Assembly: GCF_009017415.1 (NCBI RefSeq)
Contig: NC_092410.1
Coordinates: forward strand, 2,356,001-2,420,000
DNA: 64,000 nt
DNA from: Aspergillus flavus
Taxonomy: Eukaryota; Ascomycota; Eurotiomycetes; Eurotiales; Aspergillaceae
Direction of reading: 5' to 3'
The stretch's first letter is position 1; the number at the start of each line of letters is the position of its first letter. Below the pieces are notes generated by a model, which worked only from the letters and a program-made list of their open reading frames with translations, made no database searches and was not told the origin of the DNA. Position numbers and translations under genes: made by a program. This document shows, piece after piece, positions 11,816 through 24,299 of this stretch.

Positions 11816-14800
11816 TCACCTCCGTTTGCCTGCTTGCATGTTGGTAAATAATAACTTAAATCCATTGCATAACGCCCGCATGTCAGGATATGGATTGCGT
11901 TGGAGCTCGTAGCCTTGAGGAATCACCTTCACCGGCCAACTATGCAGTCGCGCATTTTCACCAGCCTTAAAACAAAGGAAAAAGTATCCGGCATGTTTGG
12001 GATCAATACAAAAAGCATAGGCGGATCGTTTGGGATTAGCTTTCGTATAAGTCTCCAACCAAGAATCTGCATGTTTCATCAGTTATAGACCACGTCATCG
12101 ATTGTTTGCAAAGGAGTAGAGAAAAAAGGCAGCGGATGGTATAGGAAACCGTAGCAGAAGAATTACGGGGAAGAGGGGAATACTTACAAGTAGCATCCTT
12201 GGTGCCGTCCTGGTACTTTTCATGTAGCATCATTTCATCCACCTTCTTAGCCATTGCTTTGACATGGTTGAAGATCAAATCATCTAAGTCACTGTAGGTA
12301 TAACGACCCCCAACCTTCAAAGTCCGTCCAACGGAGAACTCGTTTTCTTTGTCCAACTCCAGTACATCGATATGCTGGAAGATACCATCGGCCACCTTCC
12401 ACGTCACAGCCAGATGGTCATGGCCCTTGGACGACGGCCGAATAACCACATCACCCCGACTTTGCGAGCCCAGAAACTCCTCCGCCTGGGTCGAATTGAA
12501 TGGCCTAAACAATGGGTGCTTGATGACTCGCATCGTTCGTCCCCCACTTTGAGTTTTCTCCTGCAGAGACTCGCGATCCTGCTGCTCTTGCCGCTCATCC
12601 CATTCTCCGCGCAAGCGATCTTGGGTGTTGGACACTGGGCGACTGACTTGCTCCTCCCGCAAAGAGACGTTGCATGTGAAGTTTTTACGATTCAAGAACA
12701 GTATCTTGGCCGACACGGTCTGATGCGGTGAGTATAGTGCCCGCACGGGTATATCATATCGGTCGGTAAGCTCTGACTCAGGAACGAGGGCGTCGATACC
12801 ACAATCCAATTTGCCGTCAATGTGGTCGTCAGAGACCCGCTTAATGGAGATTGGCACCACCATGCCTTCGGCCAAAGTGTCCGATGTCTCACCCGTGAGC
12901 ATGGTAAAGATGTCGTCCGTACTGAGGAAGACATATTGCTTCCGCAGTTCCTCATACGGCTGTTGCAGTTCTGCCCGAATGGTTTCGAGTGTGGCGCGTT
13001 TTCGCTGATTCAGATTCTTTTCCAGCTGTTCCGCATACTCCTCCAGAATCAGATCATTGACTCGGTCCTGTGCTTCTTCACGGAACAGTTTACGCACGAT
13101 AGCGCCTGTGCCGTTCTCATCCGTTTCCGCTTTGATATCTTCCTCGTCTAGCTCCAAGGCATCGGCGGCCATCTTCCGAGCAATATCGTAGTCCTCGGGG
13201 TGTACTCGTGTGTTGTCCAATGGATCCGCATCCGGATCGACGTTCTCGAAATCGATGTACAGGAAGCTGGCACAGTTGTTCCAGACCTTGACGCCCATTG
13301 CTGGATACTGCGCATTCACACCCAGAAGCTCTACACGGTTGTTCACCACGCCACCGTTCATGTTGACGATCTTGAGTAGATGAGCTGCCTTACGAGGACC
13401 AAGACCACAAACGTAAGGAAGAAGGTTGGCCGTCGAGGAATCCGTAACCGCTTCATTAATATCCACACCAACAAGGTTAACCATATCCACCAATGCCGTT
13501 TCTAGTTGTTTTAGAAGTAGCTCTTGGGTAACCAGCTGCTGACCCGGCTTGAACTGAATAGAGACAATGTCCCGGCCTAACGAAGCATACTCCTTCAAGG
13601 GACTCTGCAGGTACTTAGCTAGAGCAACGCAGTAATGTGTCAAAGGGGCAAAGCTGGGGTGGTCTTTCTTTGCCCGTTCGCTGTGCTGATAGAGACGCGC
13701 CACCTCGTCGTTCACAATGATCACTTCCAAGCGATCACTGATCTCTTCGTCATGGTCATCGGTGTACGGAGCGCCGCGCAGATCCTTTTTGTCGACAACC
13801 TCAGCCAGGAGTTTGTATAAACGACGAGTCTCGGGGGACATGCCGCTGACGCCAATGACATCCGGTCGGCGGCGATCCACAAGCTCCACGAAGGCCTCAA
13901 CATCCTTGCCATCTGGGATGTTACGATCACGATCTCCGATTGACAAGTCCACAAACTTTCCATTTTCTAACACACGGCCGTCCTCTTCAATGTAGGCCCA
14001 ATGTATAGGTTCCCGTCCCACAACCCCACTCCCAGTGGACAAAGCCAAAACGCGGGGAACAGTTCCCAGCACCATTCCCTTAGGCTTATAGGGGGCTTGA
14101 TCCAATCGCTGAGAGAAAGTTTCTCGACATTCCTTTGCCACATGGTTCTCACATTCCTGGCGGATGTTCTCCTTCACGCTGCGGTTAATCAGTCGCTCTA
14201 ACTTACCAAGAGCCATGTCCAAGACGTCCCGACGACTACGGTTCCAGCCGTCCGCTATTTCGCTATAGTTATCGGATTCAATGTCGGGATAAAGACGTTG
14301 GCGGAACTGGTCAAAGTTCTCGAAGCGGACCTTGACTTCCACCAAACCCTCCTCTTCGGCCTTAAGCATGCGAAGATAAAGCTCCGGTCGGCGGGCAATG
14401 TCACTGAGCTGCTGGTTTCGAAGGTATTTGAACTCATAGTAGGGGTGCTGCTCGTCGATCCTACGGAGGCCCTTCTCCGTTCGGAAGCAGTCGACAGCGC
14501 CATTCATGTAGTACGCCTGGCGAATGACCTTTCGCATTTTAGGGCTCATCACGATTTCCTCGGCGAACAAGCTCTTGGCAGCTTTAATAACATGCGATGC
14601 ATTGGAGAAATCATTATCCACAAACCCGTCGGCCATCTCCTCCGGCCTCTCTGCTGGGTCTTCCGTATACTGACGACGACCTTCCTTCAAAGCATTTTGC
14701 GCAAAAGCATCTGCTGTAATGCCAAATGCACGCACCAAGCCGTATGCCTTACCATTTCGGACACGCTCGAAAAAGGTTTTGCTTGACGCCTTCCGCCGGT

Positions 14801-16356
14801 GTGTTTCTCCGTTCACATCGCTGTTCATAAGAGTCATGTCCCGCAGCTGAGACGCATATTGGAAGTGAATGTAATCCTGCACATCTTGAAGCTCCTCCAT
14901 CGTGACAGCTGCTGGGAGCATCTCCTCCACAACAGAGTCACTCACGTTGAATAGACTCTGCAAATTATCATAGGTTTTCTGAATCGTATTTCGTTTCTCT
15001 ACCAGAGCCTTAAACTTGAGATCATGGTCGAATATGTCCCAGAGGTCCGTCATGTTTAAGAGCTTCTCCGCTCGTACCGTGTATTGAGACGCGTCACCAT
15101 CTTCTCCGGCACCCTCGACAGGAGCTTTGACAGCATGAATCATGTAGTCCTTCCGATGCTGGAAGATGAACGGGACTTCCCAATCATCCGTCACTAAGAA
15201 CTCAAGCACCTTGGCCACAGATCGTTGGAAAGGTTCGCGCAGCTCGGGTTCAATGCGCTTTTTGAGGAGCATGAGGTTAGAGATCCAGGCGGCTTCTTCT
15301 CGGAATTGCTCTTCGGTGAGGACAACGTTGCGATACGGCTTCCGGGCAATCTGATGTCTTTCCGGTTCATCCAACAGACGGATCTGATTATCCTCTTCCG
15401 TTAACATCTTCTCCGCCAACTGAGATGGCTCAAAGACATCCTTGAGATCCAAGTGTTTCTCTTCATCTTCCTCCTGCTCTTCCTCTTGATCCTCCATCTC
15501 CAGAGCAAACAAGTATTCATTGCCGTCTCCAAAAGCCGCGCGCATATCCTCTAAGGCGTTTTCATCTAGTCCAGCAGCATCAGTAGCTCCTAAGCCGGTC
15601 ATGCCCTTCTTTGCGGGACGCGCAATCTCTAGGTCCTCTCGTTCCCTCTGTAGCTCCTCATCCGAGAAAACGTCCTCCTCGATGAAGTCGTCCATCTCAT
15701 CATGCATATGCCTCCTATGCCCATGCCTTCCATAGTCGCCTGCAGCTTCCTCTTCTTCGTCGGAGTTGAAAATGTCGTCGATACCTTGAGAGGGCTGTCG
15801 AAGATCACGATCTTTGTGTCCTCGTTTCAAGCGCTTGAATTTAGACTGGTGGGATCGTAATTTTAATCAGCCTAACGTACTGTATCACATGCGTAGTTTA
15901 TCCGGCATACGGACGGACGGAATTTCGACATACCTCTGCAGCAACCGGGGCTTGAAGTGACGGATTGAGTTCTCCGATGAGTTCCAAGTCTTCCTCATCT
16001 AGGTGCTCATCTTCGCGCTCGCGTTCTTCCCTACGTCGCTTTCTCTTCTCCCGCCGGCGCTCCGCGCGGTCTTCCAGTTCTTCATCTTCATCGACAATAA
16101 AACCTTCCCGGACCTATCATGAAGTTATTCAGCTATGGTTCAGGCCTAGATGCGCCCCCTCGAGCTGGGAACCTACTGCACGGGCGGCCTCCTCATCGTC
16201 ATCATCATCATCGTCCTCTTCACTTGAGTCGTAGGGATTCGCAGTGCCAGCACCCTGATGAGCTTCGCCTTCGCCGTCATAGTCATCAGCCAACTCCTCT
16301 TCATTCTCCTCATCATCCAGCATGGCCTCTCCCTCGACAAGATCGCGGGCGCTCAT
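11816..16356 (-). CDS. spt6: transcription elongation factor / histone chaperone Spt6
   Basis: Four exons, 16356-16177, 16113-15934, 15845-12188 and 12066-11816; introns of 63, 88 and 121 nt; 1422 residues. Spt6 travels with RNA polymerase II, rebuilds nucleosomes and binds the phosphorylated polymerase linker through tandem SH2 domains. Visible: a very acidic N-terminus (DDDDDDDEE and similar runs) with a basic patch ([15 protein letters not shown]); helix-turn-helix and YqgF-like core ([20 protein letters not shown]); the HhH region ([18 protein letters not shown]); an S1 domain ([20 protein letters not shown]); then SH2 ([31 protein letters not shown]). The last exon completes the second SH2 and ends NMQAGKRR, with no long tail. 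It is divergent from mkkB. Confidence 0.95.
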
Positions 16357-17772
16357 CTTGTATTTGTCGTGAAAGGCACGCTTCAATGTGCAGGGAGAAA
16401 GATGATGGATGTTTCGGAAAGAATATGGAAGGGAATTAAAAGACAAGAACAACCAGAACAGCCGCCACTAAAGACGGCACCACAGAAAGTCCGGTCCAAT
16501 GGACTTCAAAGAATTGTGGGTATTGATGATACTTTGAAGACCGACTGAATCAAATTGGAGGTTGTCGGCGAGCAAAGAGACTCTGTGGCGCAGGCAAAGC
16601 TTCACCGCCCAACGGAGCTATGTATATGTGGCTGGACAATTATATCACGTGTGTTGGTGATAGAGAGGAGATCATGTGACCTCATATAGTAGTAACTCAA
16701 GGGAACAAGAATTGAAGTTGAAATCGGTTGAAAAGAGAGAATTTAATTCATCTCGAGACAAGTCCAGGCATGTGATAGCAGGTACTGCCTTATCATTGCG
16801 TCTTTGTGCTATGATGCTTCTTAAGCCGATGAATAGCGGCTCCGCACCCTGAGGTTTACAGATATTTGGAGACAAAATAGGATTCCTTGCTAACCGTTTC
16901 AAGGGCGAATATTTCCACTGCTAGGACGTTAGGCTAATTGGATATATAAGGTACGAACGCACGTGGGTTGAACATCAGCGTCCACGATGGCTATATATAA
17001 AGGGGTCCGCAGCGCCAGATAAATGGGAACGGAAGATTATCAAGGAATGATATATGAAATAAACAACTTATTAGTCCTATGGATTGGACTGTGTATTCCT
17101 ACAAAACTCCGTCTGGTTTCTTTTCTTTTCTTTTTTTTTTTTCTGGTAAAGGGGTCCCTCCTCATATTAGTACCTTTCATACACATAGTACCGAAGTCAT
17201 AGTAGTGTTTCCTTCTTTGTCCGGAGTGAGACCCGCGCGCTTGTTCCTGGTGGGGATCCAGACTCACTCTCTAACTCCCTCTTCTTCCTCCACCCGAACA
17301 GAAACTCCCAACTTATAGTCAGCGCCTGATTTGGGCGTTTCATGCAGGACCTTTTTTTGACTTTTTTATTCTGAAATATCCCCTTTCTGTATTCTTCGAA
17401 AATATTCGGAGTTTATTATTCTACCCACAACATTATTCATGGGGTTGAGATAACGAATCGAGCCTAGTATAGACCGACGTCGAATCCCCCACCTTGTCTG
17501 CCTTGAAAACACGGCGCTTGTCCACACCTCAGTGCCAATATACAAACCGCCTTTCGTTTTTTTTTTTTTTCTTTTTCCCTTGTTCTTCCCAGTTTCACAC
17601 TCTCACTAAATAATCATTGATTACCTTTCGCCATCCACGAGCATTCCGACCTTTCAGCTACATTCGAGGATCAAATCCGATAATCGACCAGAGGCGCTCT
17701 CACAATCATTTGATTCCCTTTCTCTCAATTCATCCTTCAGTGATTGCGGCAGAGTAAATCTGCCGTCCAACC
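16357..17772. promoter_or_regulatory. divergent spt6/mkkB promoter region
   Basis: 1.4 kb between divergent genes. A good TATA-like element TATATATAAA lies at 16992-17001 on the plus strand, about 770 bp before the mkkB start. The stretch before mkkB is C/T-rich with T runs (17129-17143, 17560-17572), as usual for fungal leaders. An upstream frame of 79 codons (17079-17318) lies between TATA and start. If the TATA is used, the mkkB leader is long or contains an intron. Confidence 0.4.
16992..17001 (+). promoter_or_regulatory. TATA-box candidate
   Basis: TATATATAAA followed by AGGGG. A strong match to a TATA element, oriented toward mkkB, but far from its start codon. Confidence 0.35.
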
Positions 17773-19522
17773 ATGGCCGACCAATTCAAAGCTCGAACGC
17801 TAAAACGCAAAAATGTCAAAGGTCTCGCTCTGAACGCAGCACCCAAACCCCTCTCCAACCCGTCCGATGGCGACGCCCAAGTTCCCGGTGCGATTGGAAA
17901 TACCGACAGCAACCGTACCGATACGCTGGAGATCGGACTGGAGTTCCGCCTTGATCTTCGCAGTGAGGATTTGATCACCCTGAAAGAACTAGGGGCGGGC
18001 AATGGCGGTACAGTCTCCAAGGTCATGCATGCTTCTACCAAAGTTGTCATGGCCCGAAAGGTGCGAATCGTTTTGTTAAGCGTTACGGGGACCTGCTGAT
18101 CATATCGTAGATTATCCGTGTCGATGCCAAGGAGAACGTTCGAAAACAGATACTGCGGGAGCTTCAAGTTGGCCACGACTGCAATTCTCCGAATATCGTG
18201 ACCTTCTATGGAGCATTTCAAAATGAAGCCAGGGATATTGTTCTGTGTATGGAATACATGGACTGTGGGTGAGTGCAAAAGAGTTTTCGCAAATACCTTT
18301 GCGAAGGTTAAGTATCTAATTGCTTTCCTCGTTAGCTCTCTTGATCGTATATCCAAAGACTTCGGTCCTGTCCGAGTGGATGTACTAGGCAAGATCACAG
18401 AGTCAGTACTGGCTGGTCTTGTGTACCTCTATGAAGCGCATCGCATCATGCATCGTGATATCAAACCATCCAACATCCTTGTCAATTCGCGGGGAAACAT
18501 TAAACTTTGCGATTTCGGTGTCGCTACTGAGACAGTCAATTCGATCGCCGACACCTTTGTCGGCACTTCGACCTACATGGCACCCGAGCGCATTCAAGGC
18601 GGCGCGTATACTGTCCGTTCGGATGTTTGGAGCGTAGGCCTGACGGTCATGGAATTGGCTGTGGGTCGATTTCCCTTCGATGCCTCAGATTCTTCGGCAG
18701 GAGACCGAGCTAGTGCTGGCCCTATGGGTATCTTGGACCTTCTACAACAGATTGTCCATGAGCCCGCCCCGAAGCTTCCAAAAAGCGATGCTTTCCCCCC
18801 GATCCTACACGAGTTCGTCGCCAAATGCCTCCTTAAGAAATCCGAAGAGCGGCCAACGCCCCGAGAATTATATGTAATGCCCACTTTATACTGTGCGCTT
18901 TCATAGAAGTCAAATTCGCTGACTCCGAGAATAGGACAAGGACGCGTTCCTTCAGGCTGCTAAACGTACACCAGTTGATCTCCAAGAATGGGCGATTAGC
19001 ATGATGGAGCGACATAACCGAAAGTCCTATCTAGCTCCCCCACCGCCTAAGTCTCTCAAGGACGAGAAAGAAGAATCACCGCGTCGTAGCCCCGCTCCAA
19101 AGCCAGCACTTAGCAAATCGTCTCGCACACCACACTATACCCCAACATCTGGAGAGATCCCGGTGAATATGGTCAACGAAATGTCTTCCCATAGCCGGCA
19201 TTATCACGTACCGCCGAACCCATCTCCTCGCCCAAGTCGGTCGACTAGATCTCCGCCCACGATTTCACTCGAACATCTTTCTCTGGAAACCAAGGATGAT
19301 GATTATCGATCGGGACGCCGCCCCTCGCGTGCGCACTTAGGAGACCCGGTGTCGGCACTGGAGCCACCCTCGCGTCAGCACATCGCATCTCGCTCAGCGA
19401 GCTCACATAACATGAAATCGAGAATGCCACTTCAGACATCAGCTATGCCTGTTCGTGCAGCTCCTCCTCCCAGTGGGCCCTTACCACCGGCATCAGTGCC
19501 GGGAACACCATGGCAACGCTAA
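17773..19522 (+). CDS. mkkB: Ste7-type MAP kinase kinase (MkkB)
   Basis: Four exons, 17773-18060, 18111-18268, 18336-18873 and 18935-19522; introns of 50, 67 and 61 nt; 523 residues. It is the dual-specificity kinase of the pheromone/development MAPK module (SteC-MkkB-MpkB in Aspergillus), phosphorylating a Fus3-type MAPK. Visible: an N-terminal MAPK docking motif ([10 protein letters not shown], 11-20); glycine loop GAGNGG (about 74-79) and the invariant Lys at VMARK; catalytic loop [15 protein letters not shown]; and an activation loop [16 protein letters not shown] with the Ser and Thr of the MAPKK S-x-A-x-T pattern. The C-terminal 190 residues are disordered, Pro/Ser-rich and basic. The other MAPKK classes (Pbs2, Mkk1) have different N-termini, so the Ste7 assignment is favoured. 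Confidence 0.9.
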
Positions 19523-20679
19523 GTAAATAGAGTACATCACTATCGCACAACAGAAGCTGTGCACAGTTGCGTTCTCAACCGAGTTAGATCTTATCATAGT
19601 CTTCTCTGCAAGCAAGACCAGCCCATCGACTCGCATCTTCCATCGGAAAATTAACCTTTGTCAATCGACTGTCATTGAAAATAACCCAAGCCTTTTCTTT
19701 CTCTTTGTCTCCGTTGTCAACAATTCCATTGACATTTCAATGTTAAACCATTTAGATGACGAACTCCCAACTGATCGCTTGCTTGACCATATTACTTATG
19801 ATTTTTGCATCAGCAAGGCGTATATTCGTTCATTGGCATTTTCTGAGTCTATAACTTTTCTTTTTTTATTCTGTTCATTAATTTCCCTCCTGAGCTGGTC
19901 GCATATGTTTTGATAGCAATGCCCTTTTCTTTGTTTATGTCGACGTACAATTACCTTTTTCAATTATTTCTGCCTGGATGTCGAGCTGGCACTCTTACAT
20001 CTGTGTTGTTTGTCTCATCATGCGACTATTCAGCAAATATTCTGTCGAAGCAAGGAACAAACTACATGGATCTTGCATGTGTCACCTGTGTGTATGTACA
20101 GCTTTTGTCTTTTGTGGCGAGAACACACCATGGGCGCTGGGGCTCTTTAGCCTTGGGTTAGGACTTTGACGAAATACTTGTGCTTCCTTTCATTGGAAAT
20201 ACTGCAATCCAAGGAATGGGTTGAGCCTCATGGCTGGACAAGATCTTGCATAATCCTTGACCTGATGCCACATGTATACCTAATATAGTAGCCATAATCA
20301 AACCGTTTCCCTCAGGATAGAAACATATTGTTTCGCCTCATATTGAGCGGCAGGCAACGTAAACAAGATATTATAAAAGAAAAAGACACCACCCCAGATG
20401 ATGCAGAAATGGAAAAACACCATCCAACCATGAAGAAGTTGAAGAAAACAAAGAAAACCTTGGAAACCACAGTGATAGAAACACATAACAGGCATGCAAT
20501 ACCGAATAGAAGCACAGTAATAGCCTCGCAGCAGAAGCAACCGTTCTACAATTAACCTTTCATCATGCCTCTGTACCCAGGTCCAGTGACGCCAACGGAA
20601 GCAATAAACCACATAACCTGATACCTAGACAATGAATCGTACTTCATGGAGAAAGGAGGAGAGTGATTAGAGAGCACTT
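19523..20679. other. convergent spacer mkkB/hpc2
   Basis: 1.16 kb between two convergent genes. Mostly T-rich 3' flank of mkkB and A-rich 3' flank of hpc2 (plus-strand view). Short frames at 19910-20169 and 20298-20612 have no domain and no coding bias. I see no gene. Confidence 0.5.
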
Positions 20680-23099
20680 TTATTTCATCGCCAGTTCAGA
20701 ACCTGCTATTGGGCTGGGTCCCGGGGGCGTGGGTGCCAAGTTGGGGCGCGGTGCCAGTTCCACCATTGACGTTGATTTCCCTCCTCGAGTGCTTGCCGAG
20801 CCTCCCCGGCCAGCGGTGCCGCCGCCTCGCCCCTGGGATGTGGAAGATGTGCCACCTGATTTGTCCTGCTCCGCCCTGGGCTTTGTACGCGGACGCCGAG
20901 TAGTACTACCACCCCGGGATCCAGGACCTCGTACAGGGAGACCTGTTTCTTGGGAGATGGGGACGGCAGCCGCCAGTGGCGCTTGATGGGAAGTGGACTG
21001 AGGTCCTCGGCTGCGGCCGCCGCGACCTCTGCCCCGGCCACGTTTTATCGTGCCATCCGCCCTAAACCAAAGCGTTAGTGGTTGGGATCGAACGAATATA
21101 CATAGGAGGCAACTCACCGTTCTACTTGCACTTTTTCGCCCTCAGGCACCAGAGGACCACTATATACGAAGAAGCCGTCCTTGCTGGCCGCGGCCTGTTC
21201 CTGCCAGGCCAGCTCGCTATCGTCAACAAACGGATCGTCCCGGTCATATTCTTCCATCTTCTTCTTGCGACGCTTCTTTTTCCCATCTGGAGCCTCAGGC
21301 CCGTTTGTGCGAGCTGCTGCGCTGCCCAACGCACTGTCTCCATCTAAGTCACTGTCACGCTCAACCTCGAGACTGAGATCTTCATCAGCACTCTCCCCGG
21401 CTGAGAGTCCCCGACCGGACTTATCATTTCGTTCTAATGCAGCACCCGCTGCGGCTACACGGGCGAGTCGTTCCTTGTGAGCCGCGAGGCGAGGATGTAA
21501 AGCGGCAAAGCCGTATTGTTCCTCGGCCAAGCGCGCGAAGTTGACAATCCTGTTGCCAGTTCCTTGCAATGGAATGTGTATTATAATGCTGGGCGTTCGC
21601 CGAGAATCGGAATCGCTGGTTGACGCGGCGTCGCCCACGCCAAACAAGGCATTGGAGATCAGCCCTGAGCCTTGAGGTAATGGAGGCGGTGGCTCCTTGG
21701 TTGCGCGAGAGGGCTTTGGTGATGCAGCGTTTGATGGAGGCGCTGTGGGGGGAGCCTTGGTATCCTTTTTTGGTGCTTTGGGGGCCGCATGCTGATCCGT
21801 ATCTACGTCCATTGGGGTAGGCCCGGGTGAAGGCGCGCGATGGTTATTAGACGGTGCAGGCGCCGGAGGCTCAGGAGCTGCTGATAGATGTGGTGGTGCG
21901 GGTGGCGGCGGCGGGCCTTGGGACGAAGAATGACCGGATAACTGCGAATCGTGTGATGGCTGTAATTGTGAAGGGGTTGGATAGGGCGATCGATGGGCGT
22001 ATGGCGAGATCGGCTGAGGTGGCGGATGCGGCGTCGGAGCGATGATTGGTGTAGCCGCAGGGGAAGGGGAGTATATGGATGCGCCATGGTTCGGAGAAGC
22101 ATATGGACGGGGAGCATAGACAGACGGTGAGGTAGTTGTGGGAGGGTCAATTATGCTGGCTATAGCAGGTGAAGCGCTAGCGCGGAATGTTGGGCGTGGA
22201 GAGAGAGGGCGCGCCGGAGGACTGAAGGTCGACGTTGGCCCCGGTGTTGGGGCTGGGGAAGCTGTATCGAAGGCGGACCGAATGGGGTCGAAATTCTGAC
22301 CGCTGGTCCTAGTCGGTGGGGGAGGTGGTGGCTGGGATTGCGGCCGCGGAGGTCCTGTGGGAGCCATCGTCGGGTAAGATGACGGATGACCAAGGGCCGC
22401 GGGCGGCGGAGTGGGATGAGACGAGGGTGGCAGTGAGGGGGACGGGTGCAATGGAGATCGATGTTGCTGGTGCAGGTGAGATTGGAGAAGGTGAATAGAG
22501 CCTGACGATGCTGGAGGGCTAGCAGCGGGGGTGCTTGGAACTTGGACTGGAGCTGGAGCTGGAGCTGCAGCTGCAGCTGGGGCGGCGCTAGGAGCAGGAG
22601 CAGGAGCAGCTGTCGTAACAGCAGTAGTACTAGTCGTGACAGTAGTCGTCGCTGGGGGGGAGGCTGCAGCAGTTGCAGAAGTCGCCGGGACACTGGGACT
22701 TTGATCCGGCGGTGTTGCTTCCAACTTAGGCTTCTTCCGAGCGTGAGTAGAAGAGGAATTGGAAGGATTGGCCGACGTTGATGACGATTTGTCCCTCTGG
22801 CGACGACTGCCGCGTTTCGACTCTTTCGGATCCTGCTCTTTATCCCTGCTCTCCTTATCCTTATGATTTTCTTTGTCTAATTCCTTGTCGTTCTGCCTCC
22901 CCGTCTCTGGTTCTTTTTCTTTCTCCTTTTCTTTAGTCTTTGACTTGGTAGGTTTAGGAGTGTCCTTTCGCCCAGCGTCCTGTCCCTCGTCCTTCTTGCG
23001 ACGCGACCGTCTAGGACGAGTTTCACGGGGAGTTTGGTCGATAGAGGTGCGCGACTCGAGATCGTCCTGAGCCGTCCGTATGGCCGGCTCGGTGGACAT
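20680..23099 (-). CDS. hpc2: HIRA-complex subunit Hpc2 / ubinuclein homologue
   Basis: Two exons, 23099-21118 and 21061-20680; intron 56 nt; 787 residues. Hpc2/ubinuclein proteins form part of the HIR histone-chaperone complex that deposits H3-H4 outside S phase and represses histone genes. The key evidence is the C-terminal HRD/HUN motif at about residues 625-661: YDRDDPFVDDSELAWQEQ, followed by DGFFVYSGPLVPEGEKV. The N-terminus is a charged Lys/Glu/Asp-rich region (20-110). The middle (about 120-470) is very low-complexity Pro/Ala/Ser/Thr. The C-terminal exon is Arg/Gly-rich (RGRGRGRGGRSRG). A 5' UTR intron (about 23199-23661, GT..AG) is possible. Confidence 0.85.
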
Positions 23100-23720
23100 G
23101 ATGTAGAGAAGATTTAGAGAGATAGCATCGAGAGGAGATGTCTCAAGGATGAAGCAAGCGGCGGAGTCGGCGAGTCTTGAATCAGGGTGGAGATCAAGCT
23201 GTCAATCAATTAATTTTTCCTTGTTAATGTAAAAAAGATAAGGGACAAATAAACAAGAAATTGTAGAAGAAGAAGATAAAATAAATTTAAAAAAAAAAAA
23301 TACAAGACACGGAATGCGAATCAGAGGGGAGATGTTATAGAGAAATACGAAATAAAATGAAAGTGAAAAGGGAAAAGGATGGAGGGAGATGGTGATGGCG
23401 AAACACAAGGGGGAAAAAAACGATGGAGGTTTTGGTAGAATGGGAGAGGAGGAACATGAAAAGAAAAGAAGAGGAGAAAAGGGGAGAGAGATTCTGTTCT
23501 CCTTCTCGGGCAGAAAGACGAACGGATAAAAAGTCAAGAGATTCTTAATAGGGTAAAGGGAAAGGGAGGGGGGGAAAAGGCGTAAAAACAGGAAATCAGG
23601 GAAAGGAACATCAAAGAGAAAATTCAATATACAAAAGGAGGAAGTATAGTTCAATCAATACCTTGAACTGATTTGGTTACACCGGATAGGAAAAGATGAA
23701 GGGATGAGGAGGTTGGAAAA

Positions 23721-23763
23721 GAAGAGGAGGAGGAGGAGGAGAAGGAGAGGAGGAGAGGAGGAA
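23721..23763. repeat. (GAG/GGA)n low-complexity repeat
   Basis: Imperfect GAG/GGA triplets within a longer purine tract upstream of hpc2. Confidence 0.8.
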
Positions 23764-23921
23764 ATAACGAAATCATTCTGACTTGTTATGCACTTTGGGG
23801 GTCTGATGTTCCTCTGATTCAACTTGGTCTTTTTATTTATTTTTATTTTTAAATTAATTCTGATACGAGTGGCAGAAAATATCTCTATGCGATAGGTCTT
23901 GATAGGTATTTCTCTTGCTCT

Positions 23922-23936
23922 CTATATATATGTAAG

Positions 23937-23971
<35 letters not shown>

Positions 23972-23972
23972 A
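23922..23972. repeat. (AT)n microsatellite
   Basis: Alternating TA dinucleotides with small interruptions (TGTAAG, an extra A). The longest uninterrupted AT run is at about 23947-23971. Confidence 0.9.
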
Positions 23973-24299
23973 CCGTGAAGTCCAATTGTACGATTGTAAT
24001 CCGGATCGTCCCCAGAGAAATCTAGGGAGATATCCCTCTAGGATCGAAGCGACAAGAGGGCATTGGTATATTGATATACTCCAGATTCAAATCAGATGAT
24101 CGGACGTGCGTTCCCCAATCCGGAAAAGTCATCAGGTGATACGCTATCTCCGGAGAGGTCTAGCGTCGCATCATTTAGCTTTTGAGCCGCATGATGACTC
24201 ATCCTTCATGCAGTTCCCGATTTAATTTTAGTTCGATGCTTTTTCTTTATCTCCGATAATCAATCTATCTATCTTGAACCAATATAAATCATCGTGACC

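Larger units (their letters stand above)
23100..24299. promoter_or_regulatory. divergent hpc2/RPAP1 promoter region, purine-rich
   Basis: 1.2 kb between divergent starts. The hpc2 side (23220-23760) is strongly purine-rich on the plus strand, hence C/T-rich in the transcript sense, with a GGA-type repeat at 23721-23763. A putative 5' UTR intron of hpc2 spans 23661-23199 on the minus strand (AAG|GTATTG to GACAG|CTTG). An (AT)n repeat lies at 23922-23972. Confidence 0.4.

Noticed and set aside
17730..18398. 222-codon minus-strand open frame opposite mkkB
   Set aside because: Covers the MAPKK exons and introns on the other strand; no domain.
20663..20986. plus-strand open frame opposite the Arg/Gly-rich exon of hpc2
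   Set aside because: GC-rich antisense shadow of RGG-coding sequence.
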